Shown here: positions 1 to 11,790 of the stretch, piece by piece
Position numbering within the stretch: position 1 is the stretch's first letter
How the letters are laid out: each line of letters starts with the position of its first letter
Source: Bdellovibrionales bacterium
GTDB taxonomy: Bacteria > Bdellovibrionota > Bdellovibrionia > Bdellovibrionales > UBA1609
Reading direction: 5' to 3'
DNA: 64,000 nucleotides
Assembly: GCA_019637855.1 (NCBI GenBank)
Contig: JAHBUX010000001.1
Location: forward strand, 457,337-521,336
Position numbers and translations under genes: made by a program
Notes under the pieces: model-generated
The model's input: the letters and a program-made list of their open reading frames with translations, nothing else
Told to the model about the DNA's origin: nothing
Databases searched by the model: none

Positions 1-1
1 T

Positions 2-2479
<2,478 letters not shown>

Positions 2480-2482
2480 GCC

Positions 2483-4981
2483 ATGGCTGATTTGGATGAC
2501 AACTCTCGCATAGCGAACGTGGACATCAACAAAGAGATGCGCGAAGCGTATCTTCAATACTCGATGAGCGTGATCGTCGGTCGTGCTCTGCCCGACGTGC
2601 GCGACGGTCTGAAGCCCGTGCATAGACGCGTGCTGTACGCGATGAATGACTTGGGCAATACCCATGATAAGCCGTACAAAAAATCGGCTCGTATCGTCGG
2701 TGACGTGATCGGTAAATATCACCCGCACGGCGATATGGCTGTGTACGACACCATGGTGCGCATGGCGCAGGACTTTTCTCTACGCTATCCGTTGATCGAC
2801 GGTCAGGGGAACTTCGGCTCGATTGACGGCGACTCCCCTGCGGCTCCCCGTTACACTGAAGTGCGTATGACTCCGTTGGCTGAAGAGCTTTTGGCCGACA
2901 TCGAAAAAGACACGGTCTCTTTCGGTTGGAACTACGACGACTCGCTTTTGATTCCGCAAGTGTTGCCGGCCAAGTTTCCCAATCTGCTGATCAACGGCAG
3001 CGCCGGTATCGCTGTGGGTATGGCTACGAACATTCCGCCGCATAATATGCGCGAAGTGATCGAGGGCTGTGTCGCGTTGATTAAAAATCCCAAACTTTCC
3101 CTGGATGAATTAATTAAGTTTATTCCCGGCCCGGATTTTCCGACCGCAGGTGTGATCGCCGGTACCAATGGCATTTTGCAAGCTTATAAAACCGGTCGTG
3201 GCGTAATCACGCTGAAGGCTGTTGCCGAGATTGTTCCGAAAAAAGATCGTGAAGAAATCATCATCACCGAGATTCCCTATCAGGTGAACAAGGCGAAGTT
3301 GATCGAGAGCATTGCCGACTTGGTCAAAGACAAGAAGGTCGAAGGCATATCCGATATTCGTGATGAATCGTCGCGTGAGGGTATGCGCATCGTGATCTTG
3401 CTCAAACGCGGTGAAAATGCGCAGGTCGTGCTGAACCGCCTGTACAAGTTTACGCAACTACAAGTCAGCTTCGGCATCATCATGTTGGCGCTGGATGCTC
3501 GCAACCAGCCGGTGGTTTTCGATCTCAAGCAAATGCTTGAGGCCTTCGTGGCTCACCGTAAGGACGTCGTCACTCGTCGTTGCATTTTCGATCTCAAGAA
3601 AGCTGAGGCTCGAGCTCATATTCTCGAGGGTTTAAAGAAGGCTCTGGATCAGATCGACGCTGTCATTGCCACTATTCGTGCGGCTAAAGAGGCCGATGGT
3701 GCTCGCGCTGGCTTGATAAGCCAATTTGGCTTTTCAGAAAAGCAAGCCACTGCAATTTTGGAAATGCGTCTGCAACGCTTGACCGGATTGGAGCGTCAGA
3801 AAATTCTCGATGAACTAGCCGAAGTGCAAAAGCATATTGCTTGGTTGAAACAGGTGCTCGGCAACGTCGAAGAGATTTACAAGATCATCGTTGGCGAATT
3901 GGAAGAGATCAAAAAGAGCTACGGTGACGAACGTCGCACGAAGATTGAACGCCTGACGGACGAAATTCAGCTCGAGGATTTGATCGCCAAAGAAGACATG
4001 GTCATTTCGATGACCTTCTCCGGCTATATCAAGCGCATCTCGATGGAAGAATACCGTTTACAAAAACGTGGTGGAAAGGGTCTGAAGGGCGCTGAGCAGC
4101 GTGAGGAAGACTATGTTTGGCGTTTGTTTATGGCCAACACGCATACGACTCTGCTGTCCTTCTCTGATCGCGGCAAAGCTTATTGGACCAAGGTTCATGA
4201 GTTACCGGCCGGCTCGCGCACGAGCAAAGGCAAAGCGATCAATAACGTTTTGCAGCTCTCTTCCGGTGAGCAGGTGCGTGCCATCGTTCCGATTGAAGAA
4301 TTCAAAGAAGACCAGTACGTGGTCATGCTCACGGTGAAGGGCATTATCAAAAAGACCTCTCTTGAGCAGTTTTCGCGTCCCCGTCCAAGCGGCATTATCG
4401 CTCTGACTACGGACATCGAGGACAACTTGATTGGTGCCAATGTATCGACCGGCAAAGATCATATTTTCATCGTCACCCGCGAAGGCATGTCGATCCGCTT
4501 TCCGGAAGAGGACGTGCGGCCAATGGGTCGTGGAGCGCGCGGCGTGCGCGGTGTTTCTTTGGCCGAGACCGACCGTGTGGTGGGCGTAGAAGTGATCGCA
4601 CCCGACTCAAAAGAGACGATTCTGATCGTGACCGAAAAGGGTTTTGGCAAGCGTACGGTGATGGATGAGTACCGCATTCAGGGCCGCGGAGGCATGGGTG
4701 TGATCACCGCCAAGACCACCGACAAAGCGGGTATGGTCGTGACGGCAAAACTGGTGACGGACAAAGACCAGATTTTGCTCACCACCAATTCGGGCCAAGC
4801 CATCCGCATTCGTTGTTCCGATATCCGCGTTTGTGGTCGCAACACGCAAGGCGTGAAATTAATGAATCTAAACGAAGGCGAGTACGTGACCAGTGCCGCC
4901 CTCTTGGGTGAAGCCGACGAGGATGCCGAGACCGCTAAGGTCGAAGATGATGGCGCCGACGGTGGTTCCGGAGCCAACTGA
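2483..4981 (+). CDS. gyrA: DNA gyrase subunit A
   Basis: Breakage-reunion subunit of gyrase, 832 residues. The N-terminal winged-helix core contains [17 protein letters not shown] and the active-site tyrosine in APRYTEV (about residue 124). The GyrA box QKRGGKG near residue 526 opens the C-terminal beta-pinwheel that wraps DNA and separates gyrase from topoisomerase IV. The last about 30 residues are acidic and Gly-rich. The start lies 3 bases after gyrB, so the two are cotranscribed; the stop overlaps the next ATG by one base. Confidence 0.97.
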   Translation: MADLDDNSRIANVDINKEMREAYLQYSMSVIVGRALPDVRDGLKPVHRRVLYAMNDLGNTHDKPYKKSARIVGDVIGKYHPHGDMAVYDTMVRMAQDFSLRYPLIDGQGNFGSIDGDSPAAPRYTEVRMTPLAEELLADIEKDTVSFGWNYDDSLLIPQVLPAKFPNLLINGSAGIAVGMATNIPPHNMREVIEGCVALIKNPKLSLDELIKFIPGPDFPTAGVIAGTNGILQAYKTGRGVITLKAVAEIVPKKDREEIIITEIPYQVNKAKLIESIADLVKDKKVEGISDIRDESSREGMRIVILLKRGENAQVVLNRLYKFTQLQVSFGIIMLALDARNQPVVFDLKQMLEAFVAHRKDVVTRRCIFDLKKAEARAHILEGLKKALDQIDAVIATIRAAKEADGARAGLISQFGFSEKQATAILEMRLQRLTGLERQKILDELAEVQKHIAWLKQVLGNVEEIYKIIVGELEEIKKSYGDERRTKIERLTDEIQLEDLIAKEDMVISMTFSGYIKRISMEEYRLQKRGGKGLKGAEQREEDYVWRLFMANTHTTLLSFSDRGKAYWTKVHELPAGSRTSKGKAINNVLQLSSGEQVRAIVPIEEFKEDQYVVMLTVKGIIKKTSLEQFSRPRPSGIIALTTDIEDNLIGANVSTGKDHIFIVTREGMSIRFPEEDVRPMGRGARGVRGVSLAETDRVVGVEVIAPDSKETILIVTEKGFGKRTVMDEYRIQGRGGMGVITAKTTDKAGMVVTAKLVTDKDQILLTTNSGQAIRIRCSDIRVCGRNTQGVKLMNLNEGEYVTSAALLGEADEDAETAKVEDDGADGGSGAN

Positions 4982-5790
4982 TGATCAGTGTGCGGCTAGC
5001 TTTCGTTGTGCTGGCCGCGCTTGCGATCTCGGGTTGCTCCTTTAATTTCGATTGGTTCTCCTATTTGCGTGGTCGTCGAGCAATGGTTCAGCGCGACTAC
5101 CCGGCCGCCATCTCTATTTTTCATGAGCTCATGTTACGGCAGCCAGACAGTGCGCGAGCCTTGAGCTCGTCGCGCCAAGGAGCCCGCCTGGCGCACCTAG
5201 AGACCAAGAACTACCCGCAGGCTGTGGAATTCTACAAACACATTATCCTGCGTTCGCAAGATCCACTGGAGCGCAAGTCGGCGCAGCGCTACGTCGCGCA
5301 GATCTACTTCGAAAACATTCAGGACTACGAACGCGCCGTAATCGAATATGAAAAGTTATTGAAATTGATTGAGTCCCCGTCGGAGGCCTTTCGCTATCGT
5401 TTGAATCTGGCCAAGGCACACTTACAACTGAACAATCTGGATCAGGCTGCCAATGAGCTGGATGTGATCCTCTCGCAGAAACTGGACGAGGATGAGATCT
5501 TTGAAGCTAAGATTTTAAAGGGCAATATTCTGGTCAGCGCCCATAAGCTGCCTGAAGCCGCAGTCGTATGGCAAGAGATCCTCAAAGAGTTTCCGGAGCG
5601 CTCCAAAAAGGAAAACGTCGCGCTCAATCTCGTGGTTTGTTATGAGGAAATGAAGGATTTCGAAAAAGCCATTGAAGCGCTGGAGCAAATGCGGGCCGAC
5701 TATCCCAACCCTCAGTTTTTGAATGACCGGATCAGTCGATTGCGTGAGCGCAAGTCCAATCAACCGGGTGCGCAGGGCTGGAGGCGCTAG
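4981..5790 (+). CDS. TPR-repeat lipoprotein
   Basis: 269-residue predicted lipoprotein: hydrophobic signal with lipobox AISGC (Cys at about residue 19), then at least five helical TPR-like repeats (for example NYPQAVEFYKHI, DYERAVIEYEKLL, DFEKAIEALEQM). TPR arrays act as protein-binding scaffolds; a BamD-like or other periplasmic role is possible but BamD-specific signatures were not recognised. It overlaps gyrA by one base and the next gene by one base, so it belongs to the gyrase transcript although its job is probably in the envelope. Confidence 0.85.
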   Translation: MISVRLAFVVLAALAISGCSFNFDWFSYLRGRRAMVQRDYPAAISIFHELMLRQPDSARALSSSRQGARLAHLETKNYPQAVEFYKHIILRSQDPLERKSAQRYVAQIYFENIQDYERAVIEYEKLLKLIESPSEAFRYRLNLAKAHLQLNNLDQAANELDVILSQKLDEDEIFEAKILKGNILVSAHKLPEAAVVWQEILKEFPERSKKENVALNLVVCYEEMKDFEKAIEALEQMRADYPNPQFLNDRISRLRERKSNQPGAQGWRR

Positions 5791-6023
5791 TGAATTCCAA
5801 GGGCATCGTCTTTTTAGGTATCGGTTTTGAACTTGTGGCTTTGTGTGCGGGTGGGTACTTTATCGGCGATTTTCTCGATAAGCACTATGGCTGGAACGGT
5901 ACTGGCGCCACCTACTTGACCCTTGTCCTTATGATTAGCTGGTTCATGCATCTGATCTATTTACTCCGTAAATTCGAACGCGAAGAAAACAGCGATGATT
6001 CCAGCCCCGGTCCGCAGCCTTAG
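5790..6023 (+). CDS. atpZ: AtpZ/AtpI-family small membrane protein
   Basis: 77 residues, GTG start overlapping the previous TAG by one base. Two hydrophobic helices (about 5-28 and 40-60) carry the family pattern GIGFELVALCAGGYFIGDFLDK, with Gly-rich faces and an LD-K pair. This AtpZ (F0F1-ATPase assembly / ion transporter-like) family typically sits immediately ahead of atpI and atpB, as here. It probably helps c-ring assembly or cation supply; family membership is fairly clear, exact role is not. Confidence 0.8.
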   Translation: MNSKGIVFLGIGFELVALCAGGYFIGDFLDKHYGWNGTGATYLTLVLMISWFMHLIYLLRKFEREENSDDSSPGPQP

Positions 6024-6372
6024 TCGCCTCGCAGTGGCCCAGATGCTGGTTGGGGCTCTGGGAACCTTGCTCATAGGGCTGTTCGCGGGCTTACATCAAG
6101 GTGCGTCGTTCGGCGCTGGAGCCGCATTGATGCTGGGAAATATGGTGGCTTTGGCGTGGGGTTGGTGGCGGGTAATTACGCAAAAAACGATTGCTTGGAC
6201 CGTCCTGATCATTGTAATCAAATACGCGGTTTTACTTAGCACCATTTATTTTTTGGCTCGAGCGCCCTGGTTCAACGTGGCCCTTGCGGGTTTTGGCGTG
6301 ACCAGTTTTGTGCTCGCGGCCCTGTTGTGGGCGATCACCTCGAAAGAATTCGAGGTCAAGAAAGAGATTTAA
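5995..6372 (+). CDS. atpI: ATP synthase protein I-like membrane protein
   Basis: 125 residues with four predicted membrane helices (about 14-32, 38-58, 67-85, 92-115) and a short charged tail. Size, topology and position directly before atpB fit AtpI, a c-ring assembly factor. The chosen ATG overlaps the 3' end of the AtpZ gene by 29 bases; a later ATG near 6041 would remove the overlap. Sequence similarity to AtpI is weak by eye, so the name relies partly on context. Confidence 0.75.
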   Translation: MIPAPVRSLSRLAVAQMLVGALGTLLIGLFAGLHQGASFGAGAALMLGNMVALAWGWWRVITQKTIAWTVLIIVIKYAVLLSTIYFLARAPWFNVALAGFGVTSFVLAALLWAITSKEFEVKKEI

Positions 6373-6373
6373 A

Positions 6374-7081
6374 ATGGCAGCGGCACATTTTAATTGGTTG
6401 CAGTTAGTTCCCGGAGTTACTCACGACAACGTTCACGTGGCCACGGCTCTTGCCACCAGCGGAATTCTTATCGCGGGCGCTGCGGTCGGCCGTTTAGCAC
6501 TGGGTAGCGGCGATGCGGCTGTAGCTCCCGCTTCAAAGTTTTCCATCAAAGGCATCTACGAATTGGTTTTGGAGTTTATTGTTGGTGTCTGCGACATGGT
6601 CGTGGGTGAAGAGGGGCGAAAATTCGTTCCAATGTTTGCCGCCATCTTCTTTTACGTCTGGATCAATAACTTTGTCGGGATCTTGCCCGGCATGACTCCT
6701 GCGACAGACAACATCAATACGACGCTAGCTCTCGGGATCTTTTCGTTTCTCGTCTACAACTACTATGGTTTCAAAGAGCACGGCATTGGCTATTTGAAAC
6801 AATTCTTGGGCCCGTTGCTTCTGCTGGCGCCGTTGATGATTGTTATCGAGATCATTGGTCACTTGGTGCGGCCTCTCACTTTGGGCCTTCGTCTTTATGG
6901 AAACATCATGGCCGATCACACGGTCTTGAGTGTTTTTATTGAGATGTTCGAAAAATTCTGGTTTATTCCAGTTCCGGCAATTTTCTATGGCATGGGAATC
7001 TTTGTGGCATCAATGCAGGCTTTTGTCTTCACGATGCTGTCGATGATTTATGTGTCCATGGCGATTTCGCACGATCACTAG
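6374..7081 (+). CDS. atpB: ATP synthase F0 subunit a
   Basis: 235-residue integral membrane stator subunit that forms the two ion half-channels against the c-ring. The key helix VRPLTLGLRLYGNIMADH carries the essential arginine in LGLRLYGN. Further upstream are the usual NNFVGILPG and TDNINTTLAL segments. ATG at 6374 is only one base after the atpI stop; an in-frame ATG at 6308 would add an unlikely Arg-rich leader overlapping atpI. Genes for b, delta and F1 subunits are not in the window, so the operon is split. Confidence 0.95.
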   Translation: MAAAHFNWLQLVPGVTHDNVHVATALATSGILIAGAAVGRLALGSGDAAVAPASKFSIKGIYELVLEFIVGVCDMVVGEEGRKFVPMFAAIFFYVWINNFVGILPGMTPATDNINTTLALGIFSFLVYNYYGFKEHGIGYLKQFLGPLLLLAPLMIVIEIIGHLVRPLTLGLRLYGNIMADHTVLSVFIEMFEKFWFIPVPAIFYGMGIFVASMQAFVFTMLSMIYVSMAISHDH

Positions 7082-7112
7082 AAAACAACTAAAGACTCAA
7101 GGGAGTTACACA

Positions 7113-7427
7113 ATGAAGAAAGCAACGTTTGTTACCGCTTTGCTGTTCTCGGCACAAGCCTTCGCACAGGAAGCAGGTCACGCTGCTGCCGCTGTTGGCG
7201 GCGATAAAGGCTGGTACGCTATTGCCGTCGGCATCATGCTGGGCTTGGGCGTATTTGGCGCCACCATGGGCCAAGGTCGCGTTGGCGCCTCGGCAATGGA
7301 AGGTCTGGCTCGCAATCCGCAAGCTCGTAACGCCATGTTCGTTCCGATGATCGTGGTTTTGGCTCTTATCGAGTCGCTCTTCATCTTGACCTGGCTGATC
7401 GGTCAAGGCCTCGCCGGCAAGATCTAA
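7113..7427 (+). CDS. atpE: ATP synthase F0 subunit c, with predicted signal peptide
   Basis: 104 residues; the mature proteolipid is a two-helix hairpin whose ring rotates with ion translocation. The first 18 residues look like a cleavable signal (MKKATFVTALLFSAQAFA, then QEAG), which most c subunits lack. Helix 1 contains GATMGQGR (Gln54), the polar loop ARNPQARN, and helix 2 ALIESLFIL (ion-binding Glu87, followed by Ser88). The Q...ES combination recalls sodium-binding rings, but the usual Thr and Tyr further along are Leu. GGGAG upstream at 7100-7104 is the ribosome binding site. Last gene of the ATP synthase group. Confidence 0.93.
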   Translation: MKKATFVTALLFSAQAFAQEAGHAAAAVGGDKGWYAIAVGIMLGLGVFGATMGQGRVGASAMEGLARNPQARNAMFVPMIVVLALIESLFILTWLIGQGLAGKI

Positions 7428-7454
7428 GTCTACGTTTAGACTAGAATCCTAACC

Positions 7455-7462
7455 GCCGATAA
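7455..7462 (+). promoter_or_regulatory. possible FliA-type -10 element
   Basis: The octamer GCCGATAA is identical to the -10 consensus of flagellar sigma-28 promoters. The matching -35 (TAAA about 15 bases upstream) is poor: only TTTAGA at 7435-7440. It would drive the 641-residue gene at 7532. Weak evidence. Confidence 0.25.
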
Positions 7463-7481
7463 GAATTCGAAGAAGCTGAGT

Positions 7482-7505
7482 GGGGACCGGTATTTCCCGG
7501 TCTCC
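7482..7505 (+). other. hairpin downstream of atpE
   Basis: GGGGACCGG and CCGGTCTCC form a 9-pair stem (one G-U) with a 6-base loop. No T tract follows on either strand, so it is not a standard intrinsic terminator; it may be an mRNA end-protecting or leader structure for the next gene. Confidence 0.5.
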
Positions 7506-7531
7506 AAAAGCTTTAAGGATTTGATCGGCAC

Positions 7532-9457
7532 ATGGCTCAGGATACCGGTTCACAGGAAAGTTCAAAGCCCCAAGAGGTCAACCTCGACGAACTCGAGGTG
7601 GTGATATTGATTTTGGGTAAGAATGCGAGCTCGCTCAATCAGGCGGGCGCATTTCTAACACGACGTGGTTGGCCTACCACCGTGATGACCAATATGTCGA
7701 AGGCCGTCGAACACATTGCTGAAAAGAAGCCTGATTTCGTACTGGTAAGTTTCAATCACCCAAATCCTGCGGTGATGAAGTTGCCTGAATTGATCACTCA
7801 GACATTCAATCTCACTTGCGTGGGATTCATTGAGAATCTGGATGCAGGTTCTTCTGCCAAACTGAACAACTACAAAATGCGCTATAAGATTCAAGGCATG
7901 CCCAGCGGCCCGAACCTGCAGCGCTCAATTCGAAAAATTCTGGCAGAAAAGTTTAATATCAAGACGGACGACGACAAACGCCAAGAGTCGGCGCGCGAGC
8001 GTGACGGCAACACGGTAACGGTGAAGGGCTCCAACAAAGAAGGTGGTGCGGCAAGTGGCGGCACCATCGTTCAAAGTGGCGCCAAAGGGCCAAGTTCTCA
8101 GCAAAAAGGCGCTCACATGGTTAAAGGCGGCGAAGGAGCCGCTGCGACTTATGGTTCCGGATTGATGCAAGGCCCGGATGGCGAAAGCTATGACGGCGAT
8201 CACGCGGAGACCGAAGGGGATTCGATCACTTCGGGCAAGTACAAGATGTCGAAGCCGCGTAAGTCCCTCAAAGATCTGCAGGGATCTCTCGGAGGTGATG
8301 TTACGGGCGCATCTGAGGGAAAATCTGGAAATCTCGAAGCCCTAAAGAAATCGTTGTTTGGAGAAGGCGCGCAAGATTCTTCCGAGAGCGAAGATGAGTT
8401 GCAGACGGCCGACACCAAAGGTGGCGGCTCTGTCGCGGCAGCGGCGGCTGCCGCCGCGAAAGCCGCACAAGACTTGGCGGATCAAGAGGCCGCCGCTCGC
8501 AATCCGACCGATGCCTACTATGCGAACGCGCGCAAAAAATCTGACGGCTCGGAAGAGGGTGAGTCTTCACAAAGCGCTTCAGCAGCCAAGGGAGGCTCGC
8601 TTGCGGCTGCCGAGGCCGCTGCGAGTGCTGCCGCGATGATGGCGGCTTCACAAACGGCCAATGCTGCAAAGGCTGCTCAAGCCGCGCAGGCGGCGGCTGT
8701 TGCCGCATCGGTGGCTGCAGCCGAAGCAGCTAAGAAAGCGGCTCATACACTGGCGGACATGAGTCCCGCGCAAGTGGCTGCATTGCCGCCCCAACAACTC
8801 TTAGAGCGAGCTGTGGCAAGCGCCATGCATCGGATCTGTCAGCGCACACCGAATACCATTACCCGTGAGCTTGGGATGTTGAGCAAGGTCGCCGTGTTCC
8901 CCATTGAGTCAGCCACTTTGCCTGGCTATCTGGTAGTCGGGATGGAGCAAGATGCGAATAAGATCGAAGATTTTTTCTTAAAAACCTGTGAAACCGCATT
9001 GCGTGAAGAGCTTTCAGCATTGAAAGTGCCCGCTGTTTTAGAGAGCGGTTTTTGGATACATGTGCCTGAAGTTCACTTCCACATTTGGACGGGTGAAAAA
9101 GGTTCGTTCAAAGTGGTGTTGCCGCACGAAGAGGGCGAGATCGGTATCGGCTATTTTCCGATCGCCGGTGGCGTGCCACGTGGTGAAGTCTACGCTGAAA
9201 ACAAAGATATGCTGAAAGTGGCGATAGACGACATCTCAACTGAGCAGCCGATCAATTTCAAAGCTTATCTGCATATGAAAAAGAACAAGAAGTACTTTCT
9301 TTACTTGAGAAACGGCCGCCAACTGCAAAAAGAGCAGAAGGCGCGTTTGAAGACTCGTCAGGTGACAAACATCTTTATGAAGACTGTCGAGGCCGAAAAT
9401 CTAAGGATGTACTTGGCGGCCTCGTTCTTGCGCGACACGATGAAAAAGGTCGCCTAG
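7532..9457 (+). CDS. receiver-like / Ala-rich coiled protein of unknown function
   Basis: 641 residues, no family recognised with certainty. Residues about 20-145 have the alternating strand/helix pattern of a response-regulator receiver (LEVVILILG, PDFVLVSF, LTCVGFIE) but lack a convincing phospho-acceptor Asp pocket. Residues about 145-300 are Gly/Ser/charged and probably disordered. Residues about 300-415 are strongly Ala-rich (runs of AAAAAAAAAKAA type) and likely helical. The C-terminal about 220 residues form a separate globular domain (SAMHRICQRTPNTI onward; FWIHVPEVHFHIWTG). No signal peptide, so probably cytoplasmic. Standing alone between atpE and a convergent gene, possibly a lineage-specific signalling or structural protein. 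Confidence 0.9.
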   Translation: MAQDTGSQESSKPQEVNLDELEVVILILGKNASSLNQAGAFLTRRGWPTTVMTNMSKAVEHIAEKKPDFVLVSFNHPNPAVMKLPELITQTFNLTCVGFIENLDAGSSAKLNNYKMRYKIQGMPSGPNLQRSIRKILAEKFNIKTDDDKRQESARERDGNTVTVKGSNKEGGAASGGTIVQSGAKGPSSQQKGAHMVKGGEGAAATYGSGLMQGPDGESYDGDHAETEGDSITSGKYKMSKPRKSLKDLQGSLGGDVTGASEGKSGNLEALKKSLFGEGAQDSSESEDELQTADTKGGGSVAAAAAAAAKAAQDLADQEAAARNPTDAYYANARKKSDGSEEGESSQSASAAKGGSLAAAEAAASAAAMMAASQTANAAKAAQAAQAAAVAASVAAAEAAKKAAHTLADMSPAQVAALPPQQLLERAVASAMHRICQRTPNTITRELGMLSKVAVFPIESATLPGYLVVGMEQDANKIEDFFLKTCETALREELSALKVPAVLESGFWIHVPEVHFHIWTGEKGSFKVVLPHEEGEIGIGYFPIAGGVPRGEVYAENKDMLKVAIDDISTEQPINFKAYLHMKKNKKYFLYLRNGRQLQKEQKARLKTRQVTNIFMKTVEAENLRMYLAASFLRDTMKKVA

Positions 9458-10828
9458 CTACAAAAGCGGATTCACCACTGACTCAAACGCATTTTGAATG
9501 CGATTCAAACCTTCTTGCGAAGTCGATTCAAAGCGCAACACCAAAACGGGTTGCGTATTCGAAGCGCGCGCCAGGGCCCACCCATCGCGAAAGCTTACGC
9601 GAATGCCATCTATTAGGTTGGTTTTATAATCGACAGAACTGTCCGCGAACTTGCTCTTAAGCATCGCTACAATCGAATGTTTTTTCTCTTCGGTCGTATC
9701 GATGCGAATTTCCGGAGTGCAGAAACCCGGCTTTAAATCCGCCAGGAGCTGCGAAATGGTTTTGCCCGTCTTTGACAGAATTTCGATTACCCGCAGGCCC
9801 GCATAAAGAGCGTCATCATAGCCATAGTTGCGATCAGCAAAAAAGATATGACCGCTGAGCTCTCCACCAAAAGGAGCTTTTTCTGTCTTAACCTTCTCTT
9901 TGATCAGCGAGTGACCGGTTTTCCACATAATAGGCTCGCCACCCAAGGTCTTTACGAAATCGTATAGGCGGTCTGAACATTTCACATCGCCGATAATTTT
10001 GGCTCCCGGAGAAGTGAGTAAAATATCTTGTGCGATCAAGGCCATCATCTCATCGCCCAAGATAAACCGACCATTTTCATCGACGAGGCCAATGCGGTCT
10101 GCATCGCCATCAAAACCAATACCGACGCGTGCGCCGGTTTTCTTAACTTCCGCTTTCAATGCGGTCAGATTTTTTTCGACGGTTGGATCCGGGTGGTGAT
10201 TCGGAAAAGTCCCATCCGGTTGTTCATACATAAATACCGGACTCAAACCCACGGCTTCATAGAGACGGCGCACAACACTGCCAGCTGCTCCGTTGCCGCA
10301 GTCGACGACTAAGGGAATTGGCTTCATACCGCCGAATTCTTTTTTGTAGCGTTCCACGTAAGGAGTCAGAATGTCGATCTTCTCTTCGCTGCCTTGGCCT
10401 TCGAAGTAGCGCTTGTCGTTGATGATGGTTTCCAAAGACTTGATCTCTGCGCCATGAATGGTGGTGCGATCATAGGAAATTTTAAAGCCATTGTATTCGG
10501 GTGGATTGTGCGAGCCGGTCACCATAATTCCACCGACCACACCGGGCACAGTGAAGGTCGAGAAATAACTGATCGGCGAAGTCACTAGTCCTAAGTGAAT
10601 CACATGAGCACCGGAAGCTGTGAAGCCCTCGGCTAAGCTTTTGGCGACCTCGGGGCTAGACAGTCGCGCATCATGTCCGAGAGTCAAACGCGGATGGGCT
10701 TGACCACTCTTTTCGCGCACGTAAGTGACGAAGGCGCGCCCGAGATGATAGGCGAATTCCTTGTCGAAATCGGAATTGTAAACACCGCGGATATCGTACT
10801 CGCGAAAAACTACCGGATTCATTTTCAT
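9458..10828 (-). CDS. phosphomannomutase / phosphoglucomutase
   Basis: 456-residue alpha-D-phosphohexomutase interconverting hexose 1- and 6-phosphates for nucleotide-sugar, lipopolysaccharide and glycan synthesis. The catalytic phosphoserine is in TGSHNP (Ser106), the metal loop is DGDADR (240-245), and the C-terminal phosphate-binding domain ends in ARASNTQPVLVLRFE. Length and motifs match the ManB/AlgC group; PGM versus PMM specificity cannot be told from sequence alone. AAGGAG lies 8 bases before the ATG. The start overlaps the pdxA stop by 4 bases. Confidence 0.93.
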   Translation of the reverse strand: MKMNPVVFREYDIRGVYNSDFDKEFAYHLGRAFVTYVREKSGQAHPRLTLGHDARLSSPEVAKSLAEGFTASGAHVIHLGLVTSPISYFSTFTVPGVVGGIMVTGSHNPPEYNGFKISYDRTTIHGAEIKSLETIINDKRYFEGQGSEEKIDILTPYVERYKKEFGGMKPIPLVVDCGNGAAGSVVRRLYEAVGLSPVFMYEQPDGTFPNHHPDPTVEKNLTALKAEVKKTGARVGIGFDGDADRIGLVDENGRFILGDEMMALIAQDILLTSPGAKIIGDVKCSDRLYDFVKTLGGEPIMWKTGHSLIKEKVKTEKAPFGGELSGHIFFADRNYGYDDALYAGLRVIEILSKTGKTISQLLADLKPGFCTPEIRIDTTEEKKHSIVAMLKSKFADSSVDYKTNLIDGIRVSFRDGWALARASNTQPVLVLRFESTSQEGLNRIQNAFESVVNPLL

Positions 10829-11790
10829 ACATTGCGCTCCTTGATCAAACGAATGGCCGTGGTCAAAGCATCTCGCATGGAACCGGCATCGGCTTTATTT
10901 TTGCCGTAAAGTTCTTTGGCGGTGCCATGGTCTACACTGGTTCTGACAAACGGCAGGCCTAGAGTCAAATGCACTCCGCCGCTAAAGCCATGCACCAGCT
11001 TAAATGGGATCAATCCTTGATCGTGATATGGACAAACAAAAACCGAATAGATCTTCCAGTTCTTTGGTAAGAAGGCCCCATCAGGTACGAGCGGGCCGCG
11101 CACGTCTGTGCTGGTCAAGCCGCCAAACCATCCTTCTTCTGATCCAAGCAACCCATGCTCACCGGCGTGGGGATTCAACCCGACGAGCGCCATGGGCAGG
11201 CGTCGTCGTCTTTCCGGCAAGCTGGAGCGTAGTTCGCGTGCGGCTTGAATGGCTTTCGCCATTTTTTCCAAATTCAAACTGCGCACGGCTTGTGCCAACG
11301 GCTCATGGCCGGTGGCTAAAACCACGCAAAACTTCGCTCCGACAAAACCCATAAACAGATCGTGCACGCCGCTGACTCGGGCCAGGATTTCTGTATGGCC
11401 GATGTCATTCAACCCTGCCTCAATAATTGAGGTCTTGGACAGAGGCGCTGTCACCAAAGCGTCAAACTGCTTGCTCATGCAGGCTTGAGCTGCTTCTTCT
11501 ACCCACAAAGCCGGCGCCTTCGAACTTCGAACTTCGATGACGGCGCGGGGATCAAAAGGCAAGCCGGCCGCATCTTGCAGGCTCGTGGCGACGACACGGC
11601 GAAACTTTTTTATCAACGCAGGCCCTGTTTTTGCGGCTTTGGCGTGTCGGTAAAAAACAAACTGCACGCCAGGGCGTGGGCCAAGCGCATTTAACGCTTT
11701 GGCGGTAACTTCCCAGCCAATTCCATCCGAATCGCCGGTAGTGATAAGAAGGCGTCGCTTAGAAGCCGTTGATTTTGATGAACGCATCAT
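10825..11790 (-). CDS. pdxA: 4-hydroxythreonine-4-phosphate dehydrogenase
   Basis: 321-residue NAD-dependent metalloenzyme of the DXP-dependent pyridoxal phosphate pathway. The family metal ligands appear in GHTEILA, in NPHAGEHG and in YHDQGLIPFK; the N-terminus has TTGDSDGIG. The start lies inside the 3' end of the SurA-like gene (32-base overlap) behind GAGG. That continues the coupling of the minus-strand operon and parallels the surA-pdxA neighbourhood of gammaproteobacteria. Confidence 0.95.
   Translation of the reverse strand: MMRSSKSTASKRRLLITTGDSDGIGWEVTAKALNALGPRPGVQFVFYRHAKAAKTGPALIKKFRRVVATSLQDAAGLPFDPRAVIEVRSSKAPALWVEEAAQACMSKQFDALVTAPLSKTSIIEAGLNDIGHTEILARVSGVHDLFMGFVGAKFCVVLATGHEPLAQAVRSLNLEKMAKAIQAARELRSSLPERRRRLPMALVGLNPHAGEHGLLGSEEGWFGGLTSTDVRGPLVPDGAFLPKNWKIYSVFVCPYHDQGLIPFKLVHGFSGGVHLTLGLPFVRTSVDHGTAKELYGKNKADAGSMRDALTTAIRLIKERNV

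Noticed and set aside
7482-7505. Intrinsic terminator after atpE
   Set aside because: The stem is good but no T tract follows on either strand.
8430-8760. Ala-codon repeats as a DNA tandem repeat
   Set aside because: Codons vary, so the repetition is at protein level only and is not a DNA repeat.
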